Assembly (NCBI RefSeq): GCF_000964005.1
Contig: NZ_JXYP01000040.1
Coordinates: 1 to 64,000, forward strand
Length of the DNA: 64,000 nucleotides
DNA from: Williamsia herbipolensis
Lineage (GTDB): Bacteria > Actinomycetota > Actinomycetes > Mycobacteriales > Mycobacteriaceae
Reading direction: 5' to 3'
The notes beneath the pieces are model-generated. The model had not been told where the DNA came from. It was given only the letters and a program-made list of their open reading frames with translations, and did no database searches. Numbering within the stretch: position 1 is the stretch's first letter; every line of letters begins with the position of its first letter. Positions 38,952-46,700 of this stretch are shown here, piece by piece. A program made the position numbers and the translations under genes.

Positions 38952-39509
38952 GTGACACTCACCGACATCATGCCCACGTTGCGCATGTCGATCCCCGATC
39001 CCATCGACCTCCGTCAGTGGCCGCCGGGAACCTCCGTGACGATCGATGACGTTGCGGTACAGGGCTTCTCCCTGTCCACCGCATCGGCGCTGTTGGGCAG
39101 CCCGATGCGCTGGGCGCCCGACGATCGCTCGACGACGATCGTCATCGTGTGCTCGGTGAGCGCAGTACTCGACGACCCGGTGGATCCGATCCTGTTGCTG
39201 GACTGCGATGTTCGCCGCGGTATCCCCACCGACACCGACGCGCCGGTCACCGACATCGCCTGGGATCACGCGCGTCTCATCGGCCGGGTGTCGGTGGCCC
39301 ACAAGCACCGGGTGCAGCTGCTGGGCGACGGGACGCACTCACGACTGCCACACACTCTCGCGGCCGACACCGACACCGCCGCGGTCACCGCACCCCTCCC
39401 GAAGGACCTCGCCGTCGGCGACCGCATCGCAGTGCCCTGCACGGTCGGCGCCACACCGCCGCGCACATCGGCCGAAGGGGTGGTGGCGCACACGGCGCGT
39501 GCGGTCTAA
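38952..39509 (+). CDS. Hypothetical protein (beta-rich, three-domain-like layout)
   Basis: A 185-residue protein starting VTLTDIMPTLRMSIPDPIDL; GTG 38946, GTG 38952 and ATG 38970 are all possible starts in one frame, and I chose 38952 by resemblance to an N-terminal MTLTDI style. Segments TSVTIDDVAVQGFSLSTASALLGSP and TIVIVCSVSAVLDDPVDPILLLDCDVRR alternate strands and loops; no signal peptide or membrane helix. The family is not recognised. It is seven bases upstream of the secreted DUF3089 lipase gene, so the two are likely co-transcribed, in an orientation opposite to dnaB and rplI. Confidence 0.6.
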   Translation: MTLTDIMPTLRMSIPDPIDLRQWPPGTSVTIDDVAVQGFSLSTASALLGSPMRWAPDDRSTTIVIVCSVSAVLDDPVDPILLLDCDVRRGIPTDTDAPVTDIAWDHARLIGRVSVAHKHRVQLLGDGTHSRLPHTLAADTDTAAVTAPLPKDLAVGDRIAVPCTVGATPPRTSAEGVVAHTARAV

Positions 39510-39516
39510 TCGACCG

Positions 39517-40566
39517 ATGGCCCGTCTGCGTGTGATCCGCTCGTCGTTCGGCATCGTCGCGGTGCTCGCAGTACTCGCCACCGTGCTCGGTGTGGGGGCC
39601 GCCGCGGCCGCACCGAGCGCGAGCGGGTCCACGGTGTGGCTGTGTCGTCCCGGTCAGCCCGGCGACGCCTGCGGGGGCCGATCGGGCGCGCCGATCGACT
39701 GCTTCTACGTCTATCCCACCGTCTCCCTGCAGCTCGGCCAGAACGCGAACCGCGTGATCGGGCCGGAGGAACGGGTGATCGCCGCCGAGCAGGCCGCACC
39801 GTTCGGCGCCCGCTGCAACGTGTGGGCGCCGATGTACCGCCAGAGCACGCTGCGCGGACTCTTCTCCGCCGGCAGCGGTCCGCAGCGCAATGCCGCACTC
39901 GCCGTGGCGTTCTCCGACATCCGCGCGGCGTGGACGGACTACCTGGCCCACCACAACGCCGGCCGGGGCGTGGTCCTCATCGGCCACTCACAGGGCACCC
40001 TGATGCTGCGTGCACTCATGCGCGAGTCCATCGACGGCACGGCCACCCGTGACCGCATCGTCTCGGCGATCCTGCTCGGCGGCAACGTGCTCGTCCGCTC
40101 CGGCGCGACCACCGGCGGTGACTTCTCGACGATCCCGCTCTGCACCGCACGAAGCCAGTTCGGCTGTGTGGTGGCCTATTCCACGTTCGGCAACACGCCT
40201 CCCGCCGACACCCGCTACGGCCGGGTGCCAGCCACAGGCAGCGCACCCACGCCCGGTGCGCCGTTCCCCACGGGCCCCGACTTGTCGGTGGCGTGCACCA
40301 ACCCGGCCGCCCTGGGCAGCACCGCGACCGCACCGATCCGCGGCCTGATCGCCGGGCGCGAGGTCGACGGCTACCGGGCGCGCTGCACCACCGGGGCCGG
40401 TCCGCACGTGCTGCAGGTGAGTGGCGCCGCGCCGGTCCCCGCCTCCGCGCTGCCGCGACTGCCCAACCCGACGTGGGGCACGCATCTGCTCGACGTCAAC
40501 CTCGCGCAGCGCGACCTGATCGACCTCGTGGGTGCGCAGACCGCCGCCTACCTCGCCGCCCGCTGA
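39517..40566 (+). CDS. Secreted DUF3089 lipase-like alpha/beta hydrolase
   Basis: A 349-residue exported protein with signal peptide (IVAVLAVLATVLGVGAAAAA) and a DUF3089 domain: CRPGQPGDAC, IDCFYVYPTVS, ARCNVWAPMYRQ, DYLAHHNAGRGVVLIGHSQGTLMLRAL (in parts: RGVVLIGHSQGTL with nucleophile Ser), and the C-terminal WGTHLLDVNLAQRDLIDLV with the likely catalytic His. Paired cysteines suggest disulfides. The family is annotated as lipase/esterase-like; the substrate is probably a lipid or ester in the envelope. It converges on rplI with a terminator hairpin between. Confidence 0.85.
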   Translation: MARLRVIRSSFGIVAVLAVLATVLGVGAAAAAPSASGSTVWLCRPGQPGDACGGRSGAPIDCFYVYPTVSLQLGQNANRVIGPEERVIAAEQAAPFGARCNVWAPMYRQSTLRGLFSAGSGPQRNAALAVAFSDIRAAWTDYLAHHNAGRGVVLIGHSQGTLMLRALMRESIDGTATRDRIVSAILLGGNVLVRSGATTGGDFSTIPLCTARSQFGCVVAYSTFGNTPPADTRYGRVPATGSAPTPGAPFPTGPDLSVACTNPAALGSTATAPIRGLIAGREVDGYRARCTTGAGPHVLQVSGAAPVPASALPRLPNPTWGTHLLDVNLAQRDLIDLVGAQTAAYLAAR

Positions 40567-40615
40567 CCCGGCATCGGGAGATACGGCGCCGACAGTCACC
40601 ACACAGAACGCACTC

Positions 40616-40642
40616 GGCCCCCGACACCAGGTGTCGGGGGCC
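40616..40642. terminator. Bidirectional terminator hairpin after rplI
   Basis: A perfect 13-bp palindrome GGCCCCCGACACC/GGTGTCGGGGGCC around one central base, located between the stop of the DUF3089 gene (40566) and that of rplI (40663). High stability and convergent position support use in both directions. Confidence 0.75.
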
Positions 40643-40662
40643 GGGGCGTGTGGTGCGTGGGG

Positions 40663-41115
40663 TCAGCCCGCGACGACCGTGAGGTCGACCGACGCCGAGA
40701 CGTCGGGGTGCAGGTTCACGACCACCGGGAAGCTGCCGGTGGACTTGATGTGTCCCTTGGGCAGCTCGACCGAGCGCTTGTCGACGGCCGGGCCACCCGC
40801 GGAACGGATGGCGTCGGCGACGTCGGAGACGGTGACCGAACCGAAGAGCTTGCCGGAATCGTGGGTCTTCACGGTCAGGGTGACCGCGTCGAGGCCCTCG
40901 ATGGCCTGCTTGAGCTCGTTGGCGTGCTCGAGGCCGCGCACCGCACGGGCCTCCTGCGAGCGACGGATGCCGTCGACCTGCTTCTGGGCTCCGCGGGTGG
41001 CCGGGATGGCCAGGCCGCGGGGCAGCAGGAGGTTCCGGCCGTAGCCGTCCTTGACCTCCACGGTGTCGCCGGCGACGCCGAGGTTGTCGACCTCGGTGGT
41101 GAGGATGAGTTTCAT
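40663..41115 (-). CDS. rplI: 50S ribosomal protein L9
   Basis: A 150-residue protein with the complete L9 pattern: [36 protein letters not shown] at the N-terminus (in parts: [24 protein letters not shown]), a central helix, and the C-terminal domain [16 protein letters not shown] and [16 protein letters not shown]9 binds 23S rRNA at the L1 stalk base and helps restrain frameshifting. It is the last gene of the rpsF-ssb-rpsR-rplI operon, 17 bases after rpsR. Confidence 0.97.
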   Translation of the reverse strand: MKLILTTEVDNLGVAGDTVEVKDGYGRNLLLPRGLAIPATRGAQKQVDGIRRSQEARAVRGLEHANELKQAIEGLDAVTLTVKTHDSGKLFGSVTVSDVADAIRSAGGPAVDKRSVELPKGHIKSTGSFPVVVNLHPDVSASVDLTVVAG

Positions 41116-41132
41116 TGTGTTGTCCTTTCCGC

Positions 41133-41393
41133 TCAGCGGGCCGTCGAGGTGAACGGCAGCAGCGCCACTTCGCGCGAATTCTTGACTGCGACAGCGACGT
41201 CTCGCTGGTGCTGCACGCAGTTACCGGTAACCCGACGCGAACGGATCCTGCCGCGGTCGGACAGGAAACGACGCAGCAGCGACGTCTCCTTGTAGTCGAT
41301 CTGAGTGTCTTTCTCCTTGCAGAAGGAACAGGCCTTGGCCGTGACGTCCTTCTCGGGACGGATCGTGCGTCCGCCTCCCGATGCCTTGGGCAT
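41133..41393 (-). CDS. rpsR: 30S ribosomal protein S18 (zinc-ligand C+ type)
   Basis: An 86-residue S18 with core [23 protein letters not shown] and [12 protein letters not shown]. The N-terminal CSFC pair and the later NCVQHQ motif keep the Cys/His ligands, so this is the C+ (zinc-binding) paralogue like mycobacterial RpsR1; actinobacteria often carry a second C- copy elsewhere that is expressed under zinc limitation. S18 pairs with S6 in the platform of the 30S subunit. It lies between ssb and rplI. Confidence 0.96.
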   Translation of the reverse strand: MPKASGGGRTIRPEKDVTAKACSFCKEKDTQIDYKETSLLRRFLSDRGRIRSRRVTGNCVQHQRDVAVAVKNSREVALLPFTSTAR

Positions 41394-41461
41394 GTACGTA
41401 CTCCGCTGTCTCGCTTGCCGAGAACCACCGGTGGGACGAGGTCCCGCCCGGTGGTGACTCG

Positions 41462-41986
41462 TCAGAAGGGTGGTTCGTCGTCTCCGCCGCCGAACGATCC
41501 GGTCGCGGGGGCGCTGCCCCACGGATCGTCGTTCTGCGCGGCGCCGCCGCCGCCGCCGGAGCCGCCGCGGTTCCCACCGCCACCGCCCGACGACATCGAG
41601 CCGCCACCCCCGCCGCCGCCGCGCGATGCGCGGTTGACCTTGGCGGTGGCGTACTTCAACGACGGACCGACTTCCTCGACCTCGAGTTCCACGACCGTGC
41701 GCTTCTCGCCCTCGCGGGTCTCGTACGAGCGCTGCTTGAGCCGACCGGACACGATGACGCGTGCGCCCTTGGTCAGGCTCTCGGCCACGTTCTCCGCCGC
41801 CTCGCGCCAGATGCTGCACCGCATGAACAGTGCTTCGCCGTCTTTCCATTCGTTGGTCTGACGATCGAACATCCGCGGGGTGGAGGCGACGGTGAAGTTG
41901 GCCACCGCAGCCCCGGACGGGGTGAAACGCAGCTCGGGATCCGCCGTCAGGTTTCCGATGACGGTGAGGATCGTGTCGCCGGCCAT
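41462..41986 (-). CDS. ssb: Single-stranded DNA-binding protein
   Basis: A 174-residue SSB: OB fold [26 protein letters not shown] (in parts: [16 protein letters not shown]), [28 protein letters not shown] ([16 protein letters not shown]), ending about residue 118. A long Gly/Ser-rich linker (coding for repeated GGGGG) follows, then the acidic C-terminal tip GGDDEPPF that recruits replication and repair proteins. The essential paralogue is the one located in the rpsF operon, as here. Forms tetramers on ssDNA. Confidence 0.96.
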   Translation of the reverse strand: MAGDTILTVIGNLTADPELRFTPSGAAVANFTVASTPRMFDRQTNEWKDGEALFMRCSIWREAAENVAESLTKGARVIVSGRLKQRSYETREGEKRTVVELEVEEVGPSLKYATAKVNRASRGGGGGGGSMSSGGGGGNRGGSGGGGGAAQNDDPWGSAPATGSFGGGDDEPPF

Positions 41987-42153
41987 GTCTGCTCCCTAAA
42001 CGTGAGTGTGGTTGTCGAAGTCGATGCGCACCGATCGCGGTGGCGTCGTGATGACGCCGACCCTATTGATCGGTACCGACATACGACGCGGCTTCGCGCG
42101 ATCCGGTTCCGTCGAGACGAGAACCGGTCACGCGAGGCTGCCGAGTCGGGTGT

Positions 42154-42438
42154 CTACTTGGCCTTCATGACCTTGGTGCGCAGCACCGACTCGTTCAGCT
42201 TCAGCTGACGGTCGAGCTCGGACACCGTCTTGGGCTCGGCATCGATGTCGATGACCGCATAGATCGCTTCGGTGTGCTTGTCGATCTCGTAGGCGAGACG
42301 ACGCTTTCCCCAGATGTCGACCTTGTCGATCTTCCCGCCGTCCTTGCGGACAACGTTCAGAAATGTGTCGAGCGAGGGGGCAACGGTGCGCTCATCCAGG
42401 TTCGGATCGAGGATCACCATCAATTCGTAATGACGCAT
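42154..42438 (-). CDS. rpsF: 30S ribosomal protein S6
   Basis: A 94-residue S6 with [44 protein letters not shown] and [16 protein letters not shown] as diagnostic segments. S6 binds S18 on the small subunit platform. It is the first gene of the operon, with a GGAGGTGATG ribosome site just upstream, and is followed by ssb after 167 bases. Confidence 0.97.
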   Translation of the reverse strand: MRHYELMVILDPNLDERTVAPSLDTFLNVVRKDGGKIDKVDIWGKRRLAYEIDKHTEAIYAVIDIDAEPKTVSELDRQLKLNESVLRTKVMKAK

Positions 42439-42633
42439 AAGACCACATCACCTCCTATGGGCTGATCGGCCACGGACTGTCCGTGGCAGGAGGGTCGCCT
42501 GCGTCGGCAACCGGCCCAGGCTACCGCAGGCACCCGTGACCAGCGAAATCGTCGACGGTCGCGTGCGAATCGATTCACGGACGTATCCGAATCGGACTCT
42601 GACAACCGTCGGGCAACTCCTAGAGTCGTACCG

Positions 42634-44676
42634 ATGGCGTGGTGGCGGATCGAGGAGCTGACGGCCCCGTGGCTCTCCGAGGCCCTGGGCGCCCCCGTCG
42701 CCGGTGTCGACGTCGAGCCGTTCGCCCGCTCCGGCGCCACGGTCACCGTGCGCGTCGCGATCGATGCCCCCGACGCCCCGGACCTGCCGGCCTCGGTCCT
42801 GGTGGTCGCGGCCGCACCGTCGTGGCAGGGCACCGACCAGCCCTTCCGCCGGCTCGTGGCGTTCCACACGCTGCCCCGGACCGCGGCGATCCCCACGGTG
42901 GCTAGGTGCCTCGCCGCCGAACTCGACCACGCGACCGGTGACTTCTGGCTGGTACTGCACGACTCGGGTCGGGCCACCGTCGGTGACGAACTCGCCGGCA
43001 TCACCCGCGGCAAGGCACAACTGGTGATCGCGGCGCTCGCCGACGTGCACACCACCCTCGACGACCGCGCGGTGGTGCCCGGCACCATCACCGAGCCGAT
43101 GCCGATTGATCGACGGGGCCTCGGCGAGCTGTACGTGCGGTTCGTCGAGAACTTCGGCGAGCAGATCGCGCCCCACGCGCTCGGCGTCGCCAACCGGGTC
43201 GTCTCCTCGGTCGAGTCGATGATCGCCCATCAGCGCCAGTCGACCTCCCCGCAGGCGGTGGTGCACGGCGACTTCCGTCTCGGCAACGTCCTGTTCGGCT
43301 GGTCGGGGACGCGGAGGCCGATCACGATCGTGAACTGGCAGCACGCGCACTGGGGGTCGCGCGCCACCGACCTGTCGACCTTCCTGGGTACGGCGCTCGA
43401 CCCGAGGATGCGACGCGAGTTCGGCGTCACCCTCCTGTCGGCCTACCACCGGATCGTCGGCGGCGACCTCGAGGCGCTGCGGCGCGACGTGCGCGACGCG
43501 GCCTTCCACTGCGTCGTCAACGCCATCACCTCGTGGGCCGATTCGGTCGGTGCACGCACCGCCGACACCGAACGCCTCTGGCTGACCCACTTCCATCGGG
43601 CGTGCGGCTACCTCATCGATCTCGAGTCGACGACGAGTCCGCACGCCGCGACCCTCGCCGCGGCCACCGATCTGTCCCGGGCCGGCGCGCGGCGTCACCC
43701 GGCTCCCCGGGGTGTCCCGCCCGACGACGAGTTCGGGGCCGACGGGGACTCGCACACCGTCGTGTCCCCCGTCGACGAGGGACCGCACCCGCCGGCGCCG
43801 GGCGACGGGTGGAACGAGACCTGGTACCTCGACGTGGCCGACCCGACCGCCGGTGTCGGGGCCTCGATGCGGTTCGGTGTGGGGCCCGACAACCCCACCG
43901 GGTGGTTCAGTCTCACCGTCTGCGGACCCGACCTGCCGACCATCACGCTGTCGGAACCGAGCATCGACATCGGGCGGGTGCTCGCCGGTGCACCCGGCAC
44001 GGTGACCTGCTCGGTGGTCGATCCGCTCGCGCACATCCACATCGGCGTGGACGGCGTCGGACACGTGGTGCCCGATGCGTCGGTGGCCCGGTCGACGATC
44101 GGCGGCGAGGTCGGTGTCCGGCTCGACCTGCACTGGTACACCTCGGCGCGGCCCTATCAATACGACCTCACCCGGGTGTACGAGGTCGGCTGCATGGTCA
44201 CCGGATCGATCACGCTGCGCGGCGCGGGACTGCCCGACACCCCGATCGCCATCGACGGGCCGGGTCAGCGCGATCACGCCTGGGACGCGCAGAACTGGTG
44301 GCACACCGAGTGGTACTGGCTCGCGGCCCGCTTCGACGACGGCTCCCACGCGCACGGCGTCGACATCCGGCTCCCCGGGCTCCCACCGGTCTCCACCGGC
44401 TACCTCCAGACTCCCGGGGCACCGATCGTCGCGATCGACAGCTGCCGGATGGTGGACGCCGACACCGACGGCCATGCGATCACCGCGATGACGTTCGCCC
44501 TCGAACCGGGCTCGCTGACGGTCACGTTCCGCGCCCTCGGGCAGGGACCGCAGCTGCTCCGCCAGACCTCCGGAGCGGTCGCGGTCATGCCCCGGGCGTG
44601 GGGCGAGTTCACCCGGTCCGACGGTCGCCGGGGAGTCGGCTGGGTGGAGTGGAACACGGGATCACCTAACCTGTAG
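42634..44676 (+). CDS. Phosphotransferase-like domain fused to DUF7064/7065-type domain
   Basis: A 680-residue fusion. Residues 1 to about 350 are an APH/choline kinase-like fold: VAAAPSWQGTDQPFRRLVAFHTLPRT, then VVHGDFRLGNVLFGW with the catalytic HGD (about 210) and ITIVNWQHAHWGS at the metal-binding site, where the usual Asp of D-W/F is Asn (about 233). After a Pro/Asp-rich linker (about 355-390), residues 390-680 resemble the beta-rich domain annotated DUF7064/DUF7065 (GWNETWYLDVADPTAGVG, QRDHAWDAQNWWHTEWYWLA, RRGVGWVEWNT). Such pairs occur as separate neighbours elsewhere (known association, recalled). With the metal ligand altered, kinase activity is doubtful. It is divergent from rpsF and three bases from the GT87 gene. 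Confidence 0.78.
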   Translation: MAWWRIEELTAPWLSEALGAPVAGVDVEPFARSGATVTVRVAIDAPDAPDLPASVLVVAAAPSWQGTDQPFRRLVAFHTLPRTAAIPTVARCLAAELDHATGDFWLVLHDSGRATVGDELAGITRGKAQLVIAALADVHTTLDDRAVVPGTITEPMPIDRRGLGELYVRFVENFGEQIAPHALGVANRVVSSVESMIAHQRQSTSPQAVVHGDFRLGNVLFGWSGTRRPITIVNWQHAHWGSRATDLSTFLGTALDPRMRREFGVTLLSAYHRIVGGDLEALRRDVRDAAFHCVVNAITSWADSVGARTADTERLWLTHFHRACGYLIDLESTTSPHAATLAAATDLSRAGARRHPAPRGVPPDDEFGADGDSHTVVSPVDEGPHPPAPGDGWNETWYLDVADPTAGVGASMRFGVGPDNPTGWFSLTVCGPDLPTITLSEPSIDIGRVLAGAPGTVTCSVVDPLAHIHIGVDGVGHVVPDASVARSTIGGEVGVRLDLHWYTSARPYQYDLTRVYEVGCMVTGSITLRGAGLPDTPIAIDGPGQRDHAWDAQNWWHTEWYWLAARFDDGSHAHGVDIRLPGLPPVSTGYLQTPGAPIVAIDSCRMVDADTDGHAITAMTFALEPGSLTVTFRALGQGPQLLRQTSGAVAVMPRAWGEFTRSDGRRGVGWVEWNTGSPNL

Positions 44677-44679
44677 CCC

Positions 44680-46104
44680 ATGCCCGCGATGTCCACGTCC
44701 GATCGGTGGCGCCTGCGATGGCACGCCGCGAAGGGCAACCTCGCGGTCGTCCTGCTCGTCCTCGTGGTGCTCAGCCTGGTGTTCATGTGGCTCGGCTACC
44801 TAGGCAAACTCGACTGCGGCGGCGCGCCGTACTTCCCCGACGGCCGCAGCAAACACTGGCCGGTGGGCAAGAACGAACTGCTCATGCCGTGCTACTCGGA
44901 CCTGCAGTTCCTGTGGGTCGGACGCGACATCAACAACCACGTGTTCCCCTACATCCACGGCGGCATCACCGACGACGGCGTGCTGTACGGCGGGGTCGTG
45001 GAGTACCCGGTGCTCTCGGGGCTGCTGATGTACCTCGGTGCGATCGGCGCCCACACCGACACCCAGTTCTTCATGCACTCGGCGCTCATCCTGCTGCCGT
45101 TCGGCATCCTCGTGACGGTGCTGCTCGGCCTGCTGGTCCGCTGGTGGGCGCTGCTGTGGGCCGCGACGCCGCCGCTGATCCTCTACGCGTTCCACAACTG
45201 GGAACTGCCGGTGGTCGCCACCGCGGTCGGCGCCGTGGCGGTGATGGTCTCCGGCGCGCAGACCTCCCCGCGGACGGGCGCACCACGCCTGTCGTTGCGG
45301 ACGAGCAGCGTGATCGCGTCGGTGCTGCTGGCGATCGGCTTCTGCCTCAAGCTCTATCCGGGCCTGTTCGTGCTCCCTCTCGCGGCCTATGTCCTGACCC
45401 GGGGCACACCACGCGACGCCGCCGCGCTCGGCCGCCGGGCCCTCGACCGCGTCGGGGCGGCATGGGTCATCGGCGCCGCCGTCGTCACCGTGGTGGCCAT
45501 CCAGCTGCCGTTCATGATCGGCGGATTCGACGGGTGGAAGGCGTCCCTGTCGTTCCAGGGGCGCCGCAAATCCGACGTCGACACCAACTCTGTCTGGTAC
45601 TGGGGTGTCCGCCATCTCACCGGCGGGATGAACTCCACCTACAACTCGATCGTCGGTGTCGCGTCACCCCTGCTGATCCTGGCGTCGTTCGCCGTCGTGA
45701 TCTACCTCGGGGTACGGGTGTGGCGCAGCGGTGAGGCCTACCCGTGGATCGGCGTCAGCGCGGCCATGTTGGCCGGTTTCATGCTGTTCCACAAGGTCCA
45801 CTCGCCGCAGTACACGCTGTGGATCCTGCCGTTCTTCGTGCTCCTGCGGGTGGCCTGGCCGATCATCGCGCTCTACCTGCTGGCGGATCTGTCGTTGGAC
45901 CTGACCATCTTCCGGCTCTTCGGCATCTACACCTCGGGATCGCCGATGAAGTGGTGGGTGATGGGTGGCGTGCAGTTCGGGGTGTGGACGCACGCGGTGT
46001 TGCTGGCCATCCTCATGGTCGCCTTCGTGCGCGCGCCGCTGCGGGTACGCACGCCGAAACCCGATGGCTTTCTCGAACGGGTCCCCGCTACCGTCGCCGT
46101 GTGA
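44680..46104 (+). CDS. GT87-family membrane glycosyltransferase (mannosyltransferase-like)
   Basis: A 474-residue polytopic protein with about ten or eleven hydrophobic helices. A first loop after TM1 contains the acidic DLQFLWVGRDIN stretch, followed by FPYIHGGITDDG and YGGVVEYPVLSG; the pattern EYPVLSGLLMYL and LKLYPGLFVLPLA is shared with the second GT87 protein of this window. GT-C enzymes of this class use polyprenyl-phosphate sugars to build envelope glycolipids and polysaccharides. Start codon three bases after the fusion gene, and a four-base overlap with the following acetyltransferase gene, indicate an operon. Confidence 0.82.
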   Translation: MPAMSTSDRWRLRWHAAKGNLAVVLLVLVVLSLVFMWLGYLGKLDCGGAPYFPDGRSKHWPVGKNELLMPCYSDLQFLWVGRDINNHVFPYIHGGITDDGVLYGGVVEYPVLSGLLMYLGAIGAHTDTQFFMHSALILLPFGILVTVLLGLLVRWWALLWAATPPLILYAFHNWELPVVATAVGAVAVMVSGAQTSPRTGAPRLSLRTSSVIASVLLAIGFCLKLYPGLFVLPLAAYVLTRGTPRDAAALGRRALDRVGAAWVIGAAVVTVVAIQLPFMIGGFDGWKASLSFQGRRKSDVDTNSVWYWGVRHLTGGMNSTYNSIVGVASPLLILASFAVVIYLGVRVWRSGEAYPWIGVSAAMLAGFMLFHKVHSPQYTLWILPFFVLLRVAWPIIALYLLADLSLDLTIFRLFGIYTSGSPMKWWVMGGVQFGVWTHAVLLAILMVAFVRAPLRVRTPKPDGFLERVPATVAV

Positions 46105-46700
46105 CTGCGCACAGCGACATCTCCACCTGGATCGGCGCCCCGACTCTGCCCGGCACCCGTGTTCGGTTGCGCCCGTTGACCGACGACGACGCCGCAGAGC
46201 TGGCCGCGGCCGTCGACGAGCCCGACGCCTTCCGCTGGACCACCGTCCCGGGCGACGAACCCGCGGCACACGGTTACATCGCCACCGCCGACGCCGATCC
46301 CGCGCGGGTGGCGTTCGCGGTGGTCGACACCCTCGACGGCACCGACGCGATCGTCGGCACCACGAGCTTCTACGACATCGACCCCCGCAACCGCTCGGTG
46401 GCCATCGGCTACACCTGGTACTCGCGTCGCGTCCAGGGCACCACGGTCAATCCCGAGTCCAAACTACTTCTGCTGCAGCATGCTTTCGAGACGTGCGGCG
46501 CCGTGCGGGTGGTGTGGCACACCGACGAGCGCAACGCCCAGTCGCGTGCGGCGATCGCGAAGCTGGGCGCCCAATTCGAGGGCCTGCTCCGCAAGCATCG
46601 CCCGCTCCCCGACGGATCGTGGCGCACCACAGCGCAGTTCGCGATGACCGACGACGACTGGCCGACCGCGCGCTCGGGTCTGCGGGACCGGATCAGCTGA
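46101..46700 (+). CDS. GNAT family N-acetyltransferase
   Basis: A 199-residue RimJ/RimL-type GNAT protein: GTRVRLRPLTDDDAAELAAAV, VAFAVVDTLDGTDAIVGTTSF, NRSVAIGYTWYSRRVQGTTVNPESK (acetyl-CoA site region, in parts SVAIGYTWY), and VVWHTDERNAQSRAAIAKLGAQFEGLLRKH with the NxxS/AIxKLGF signature. It transfers acetyl groups to an amine, possibly a protein N-terminus or a small molecule. The GTG start overlaps the GT87 stop codon by four bases. Its 3' end overlaps the convergent GT87 gene by eight bases. Confidence 0.87.
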   Translation: MTAHSDISTWIGAPTLPGTRVRLRPLTDDDAAELAAAVDEPDAFRWTTVPGDEPAAHGYIATADADPARVAFAVVDTLDGTDAIVGTTSFYDIDPRNRSVAIGYTWYSRRVQGTTVNPESKLLLLQHAFETCGAVRVVWHTDERNAQSRAAIAKLGAQFEGLLRKHRPLPDGSWRTTAQFAMTDDDWPTARSGLRDRIS

